NCBI GenBank assembly: GCA_020438265.1
Contig: JAGQVA010000005.1
Span: 1 to 34,497 of the forward strand
Direction of reading: 5' to 3'
Source of the DNA: Bacteroidota bacterium
GTDB lineage: Bacteria; Bacteroidota; Bacteroidia; J057
DNA length: 34,497 nt
A program made the translations under genes and the position numbers. The notes under the pieces are model-generated. The model had not been told where the DNA came from, made no database searches, and was given only the letters and a program-made list of their open reading frames with translations. Of this stretch, positions 31,884 through 34,497 are shown in pieces. Position 1 is the stretch's first letter. Every line of letters starts with the position of its first letter.

Positions 31884-34497
31884 ATGAGTCAACAATATCA
31901 CATAGAAGCCTATCCTTTACCACTCAATCAGAATTTCAATTCTCTGATAGCAGAAGGGTTCAGTTATATCCAGCAAATTAGCGGAAACAACTGGACCAAT
32001 CTCAATCCTTCTGATCCGGGTGTGACTATTTTGGAGCAGGTTTGTTATGCCCTTACGGAGCTGGGATATTGTAGCGATTTTCCCATTGAAGATATTTTAT
32101 CAGAAGAACATCGCAGATTAGAGATTGACAACCAGTTTTACTTACCACAGGATATTTTCACTACTTCTCCCCTAACCATCAATGACTATCGAAAATATCT
32201 GATTGATGGTATCAAAGAAATTGAAAACGCACTGATCATTCCGCTTGACAAAAAAATTTCGCTTATTAATGGAGTATATCAAACCTATATTCTGGCTCAT
32301 CAGGAAGATGATAATTCTGATTCCGACCAGGTTTGCCAAAAAGCTTTCTATTATCTCAATAAAGCCAGAAATATAGGCGAGCTGTTTTTGATGCCAAAGC
32401 TTCTCCAAGCTCAAACATATATGCTGGCAGGCGAAATTGAGGTGGAAGATGAGCAACATATATCAAAGCTGCTAATAGAGATAAAAAAGAAAATTAATCA
32501 TTATATCTTTCCCCGTGTTACTCCAAGTGGATATAAAAAACTCCTTGAGGAAGGATTCTCTTCTGATAAGATCTTCAATGGACCTTTATTAAAAAACGGG
32601 TGGATTCGGGATGAGGATTTTGGTAATCTAAAAGACAAAATACACTTATTTGAAATAACTGATTTGATTTCAAATATAAAGGGGGTAGAGAATATCTCAC
32701 TTCTTGATTTTATTACACCAGACAAACAAATAACGGATTCTATCACTGCGAGAACTGGCGAAATTCCCGTATTGGATATCCTCGAATCTGTCAAGTGCCC
32801 GGAGCCTGAAAATGGCGAATCTCAAAGTGCTTCCCTAAAAGTTTATTGCAAAGGCCGGTTAATCAATAGTGAAATCACCCAAAGATTATCTCTGATTCAA
32901 AATCTTTACCAAAGCGAAGAGCTAAGGGTTACACCAGTTGAAGCAATACAGATTGCGCCATCTCCTCCCGAGGGAAAATTCAGAGATATCAATAGTTATT
33001 ATTCGATTCAAAACACATTTCCGGAAATTTATGCTGTCGGCCCCAATGAAGTCCATGATAATGCTCCTGCACACAAAATCGCGCAGTCTCGCCAGTTGAA
33101 GGGCTATCTAACGCTCTTTGATCAGGTCATTGCCAACCAATTTTCCCAATTGGCTAATATTGCTACGCTGTTTTCTTTTAAGAATACATTGATAGGAAAT
33201 CCTTCTGACCGCAATCATTTTTATGAGACGAAAGATGCCTATCAAAAAAAGCATTTGAAATACCCTGTTCCCTATCAGCTCTTTTCACCAACCTATTTCT
33301 ACCAGTCTCTGTATGAAATTCCGGGAATCAAGTCCCTTCTCAAAGGTGATCAGACATTTGATTTTGGTGAAGTAGACGAAACAAATAAAGAGCAGGAAAT
33401 TCAAAGCTGGAAGAGGTATAAGGAAGATCCTTATAACCCCTATATCTGGGGGCTGATGCAAATCACCAATGACGAAAGTATCTCTCTGGAGCGTCGGAGT
33501 GCAATGTTGGATCATCTTCTGGCAAGACATGGAGAATCTCCTGTGATGATCGATTCGCTGATTAATGGTTCTTCCTTTACGAATGAAAAATTAAAGGATA
33601 AAGTCATCTTTAAGAGCTTGTATCTCCAAAATCTGGGGCTTCTCTCCTACTTCAGACAGAAAGCATATAATTATCAGGCAGCCAATCTACTGCCTGATAA
33701 ACTGGCAGAGTTCAATCTTGAGGCAGAACAGGCAGACGCTTTTCAACATGATTTTATCTTCAACTCTGAAGAATTTGACAAAATATCCAAACTCAATGAC
33801 ACAGATTTCACCAATTACGCCTCGATCGAATTAAAGATGAGTTTGTTTCTGGGATTGGTACCCAAATATTTCAACTTTTTAGAAGATAAAAACAATAGCG
33901 AAAATGCTATAAAGATCGCTCAATGGATGATTTACCATAGAAAAGGGCTCATTTTTATTGAGAGAAATCTGCTTTTTCAATCGGCAATATTCAACATCAT
34001 ACTAAGGAAAAAGGGAGACTCAGATGGCTGTTGGTTTTTGAATCCCCTGGTTCCCTTTAAGGATTTAACAGGTGTATTAGATTTTCTAAAAAATCCACAA
34101 AATCTCGAAAAATTATCTCCAGGTTATCCTGAAACGATTGAAATAAGCAAAAAGGGGTATCTGTTATATTGGGATAAACAAAATTCAGAAGGTGCCATTT
34201 TCAAAGAAATCAAGGGCTCTGACATAGAAATCGCGATTGTAGCATCATGGGGTAAGGAAAAAACGCTCAATATAGATGAGGCTATTTTAGAAAATCTGGT
34301 ATATGTATTTTTTCCCTGTTTTATATGGGCTTCTGACAATTTATGTACAAATAAGGAAGAACTGAAACCCATCAGGGAAAGAGCAGAACTTTTCCTCCGG
34401 ACAGAATTACCCGCTCAGGTAAATTTTCAAACTTATTTTCTGAATGCGGAAAAACTGTCTCTGCTAATCCCGGCTTTTGCCCAATGGCATAATTCAC
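31884..34497 (+). CDS. Baseplate protein, Afp12-like, truncated by the window end
   Basis: An open frame runs without a stop from the ATG at 31884 to the last base: 871 codons plus one base, so the C-terminus is missing. It opens MSQQYHIEAYPLPLNQNFNS, and residues about 20-70 match the conserved N-terminus of Bacteroidota injection-system Afp12-like proteins: IQQISGNNWTNLNPSDPGVT, then ILEQVCYALTELGY and FPIEDIL. A later segment (DHLLARHGES) resembles a motif often seen in these proteins. No membrane segment is visible. It follows the Afp11-like gene by 6 bases. Together they probably form the baseplate wedge ring, as Afp11 and Afp12 do. Confidence 0.8.
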   Translation, partial: MSQQYHIEAYPLPLNQNFNSLIAEGFSYIQQISGNNWTNLNPSDPGVTILEQVCYALTELGYCSDFPIEDILSEEHRRLEIDNQFYLPQDIFTTSPLTINDYRKYLIDGIKEIENALIIPLDKKISLINGVYQTYILAHQEDDNSDSDQVCQKAFYYLNKARNIGELFLMPKLLQAQTYMLAGEIEVEDEQHISKLLIEIKKKINHYIFPRVTPSGYKKLLEEGFSSDKIFNGPLLKNGWIRDEDFGNLKDKIHLFEITDLISNIKGVENISLLDFITPDKQITDSITARTGEIPVLDILESVKCPEPENGESQSASLKVYCKGRLINSEITQRLSLIQNLYQSEELRVTPVEAIQIAPSPPEGKFRDINSYYSIQNTFPEIYAVGPNEVHDNAPAHKIAQSRQLKGYLTLFDQVIANQFSQLANIATLFSFKNTLIGNPSDRNHFYETKDAYQKKHLKYPVPYQLFSPTYFYQSLYEIPGIKSLLKGDQTFDFGEVDETNKEQEIQSWKRYKEDPYNPYIWGLMQITNDESISLERRSAMLDHLLARHGESPVMIDSLINGSSFTNEKLKDKVIFKSLYLQNLGLLSYFRQKAYNYQAANLLPDKLAEFNLEAEQADAFQHDFIFNSEEFDKISKLNDTDFTNYASIELKMSLFLGLVPKYFNFLEDKNNSENAIKIAQWMIYHRKGLIFIERNLLFQSAIFNIILRKKGDSDGCWFLNPLVPFKDLTGVLDFLKNPQNLEKLSPGYPETIEISKKGYLLYWDKQNSEGAIFKEIKGSDIEIAIVASWGKEKTLNIDEAILENLVYVFFPCFIWASDNLCTNKEELKPIRERAELFLRTELPAQVNFQTYFLNAEKLSLLIPAFAQWHNS

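Noticed and set aside
20789-34497. Reading the tail genes as a prophage or a type VI secretion system
   Set aside because: No capsid, portal, terminase, integrase or lysis gene and no TssJLM-type membrane gene is in the window. The DUF4255, DUF5908, LysM and Afp11/12-like genes fit an eCIS. Genes right of the window could still change this.

Overview
The window looks like chromosome from a member of the Bacteroidota, most likely a marine or environmental lineage such as Saprospiria or Cytophagia; this assignment is an inference. The signs are AT-rich DNA, almost no Shine-Dalgarno sequences, promoter-like sites of the Bacteroidota type (TTTG, about 19 bases, TAnnTTTG), the phylum-typical gene run DUF1573-yajC-ybbR-coaE near nusB, a FadL porin paired with an SGNH lipoprotein, and an effector-associated domain of the EAD11 kind.

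Left part (1-4482, minus strand): a two-gene module. One gene encodes an EAD11-like domain, a membrane helix and carboxypeptidase-regulatory-like beta domains. The other encodes an exported protein with the same kind of beta domain, a coiled coil and about 13 TPR-like repeats of 48 residues. The module is partly duplicated: at 1-234 there is a relic of the first gene's 3' end and the start of a second TPR gene, in the same order and spacing.

4696-12394: mostly single housekeeping or envelope genes. These are a PH-like membrane protein, a membrane-anchored EEP-family nuclease/phosphatase, a DUF3352-like anchored protein, a family 2 glycosyltransferase, a FadL porin, an SGNH lipoprotein that seems to have lost catalytic residues, and coaE. 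12397-19537: ybbR, yajC, a DUF1573 lipoprotein, an NAD-isocitrate-dehydrogenase-like gene, nusB and leucine dehydrogenase on the minus strand, then a solitary nuoD and a divergent plsY-like gene on the plus strand. Heptamer-periodic palindromes lie in two of the intergenic gaps.

Right part (19692 to the window end, plus strand): an extracellular contractile injection system (eCIS; related to Afp/PVC/AlgoCIS and possibly to the rhapidosomes of Saprospira). A LuxR-type regulator comes first, then a 230-bp gap with five GTCTA repeats. A tightly packed operon follows: DUF4255 cap protein, an unrecognised 282-aa protein, sheath, two tube proteins, a DUF5908 mini-protein, a LysM tube/baseplate protein, the VgrG/gp5-like spike, a PAAR tip, gp25, an Afp11/gpJ-like baseplate protein and the start of an Afp12-like baseplate protein cut by the window end. 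Tail fibre, tape measure, AAA+ ATPase and cargo genes are not in view and would be expected further right. No tRNA, rRNA, transposase or CRISPR array was seen, and no gene-free stretch exceeds 300 bases.
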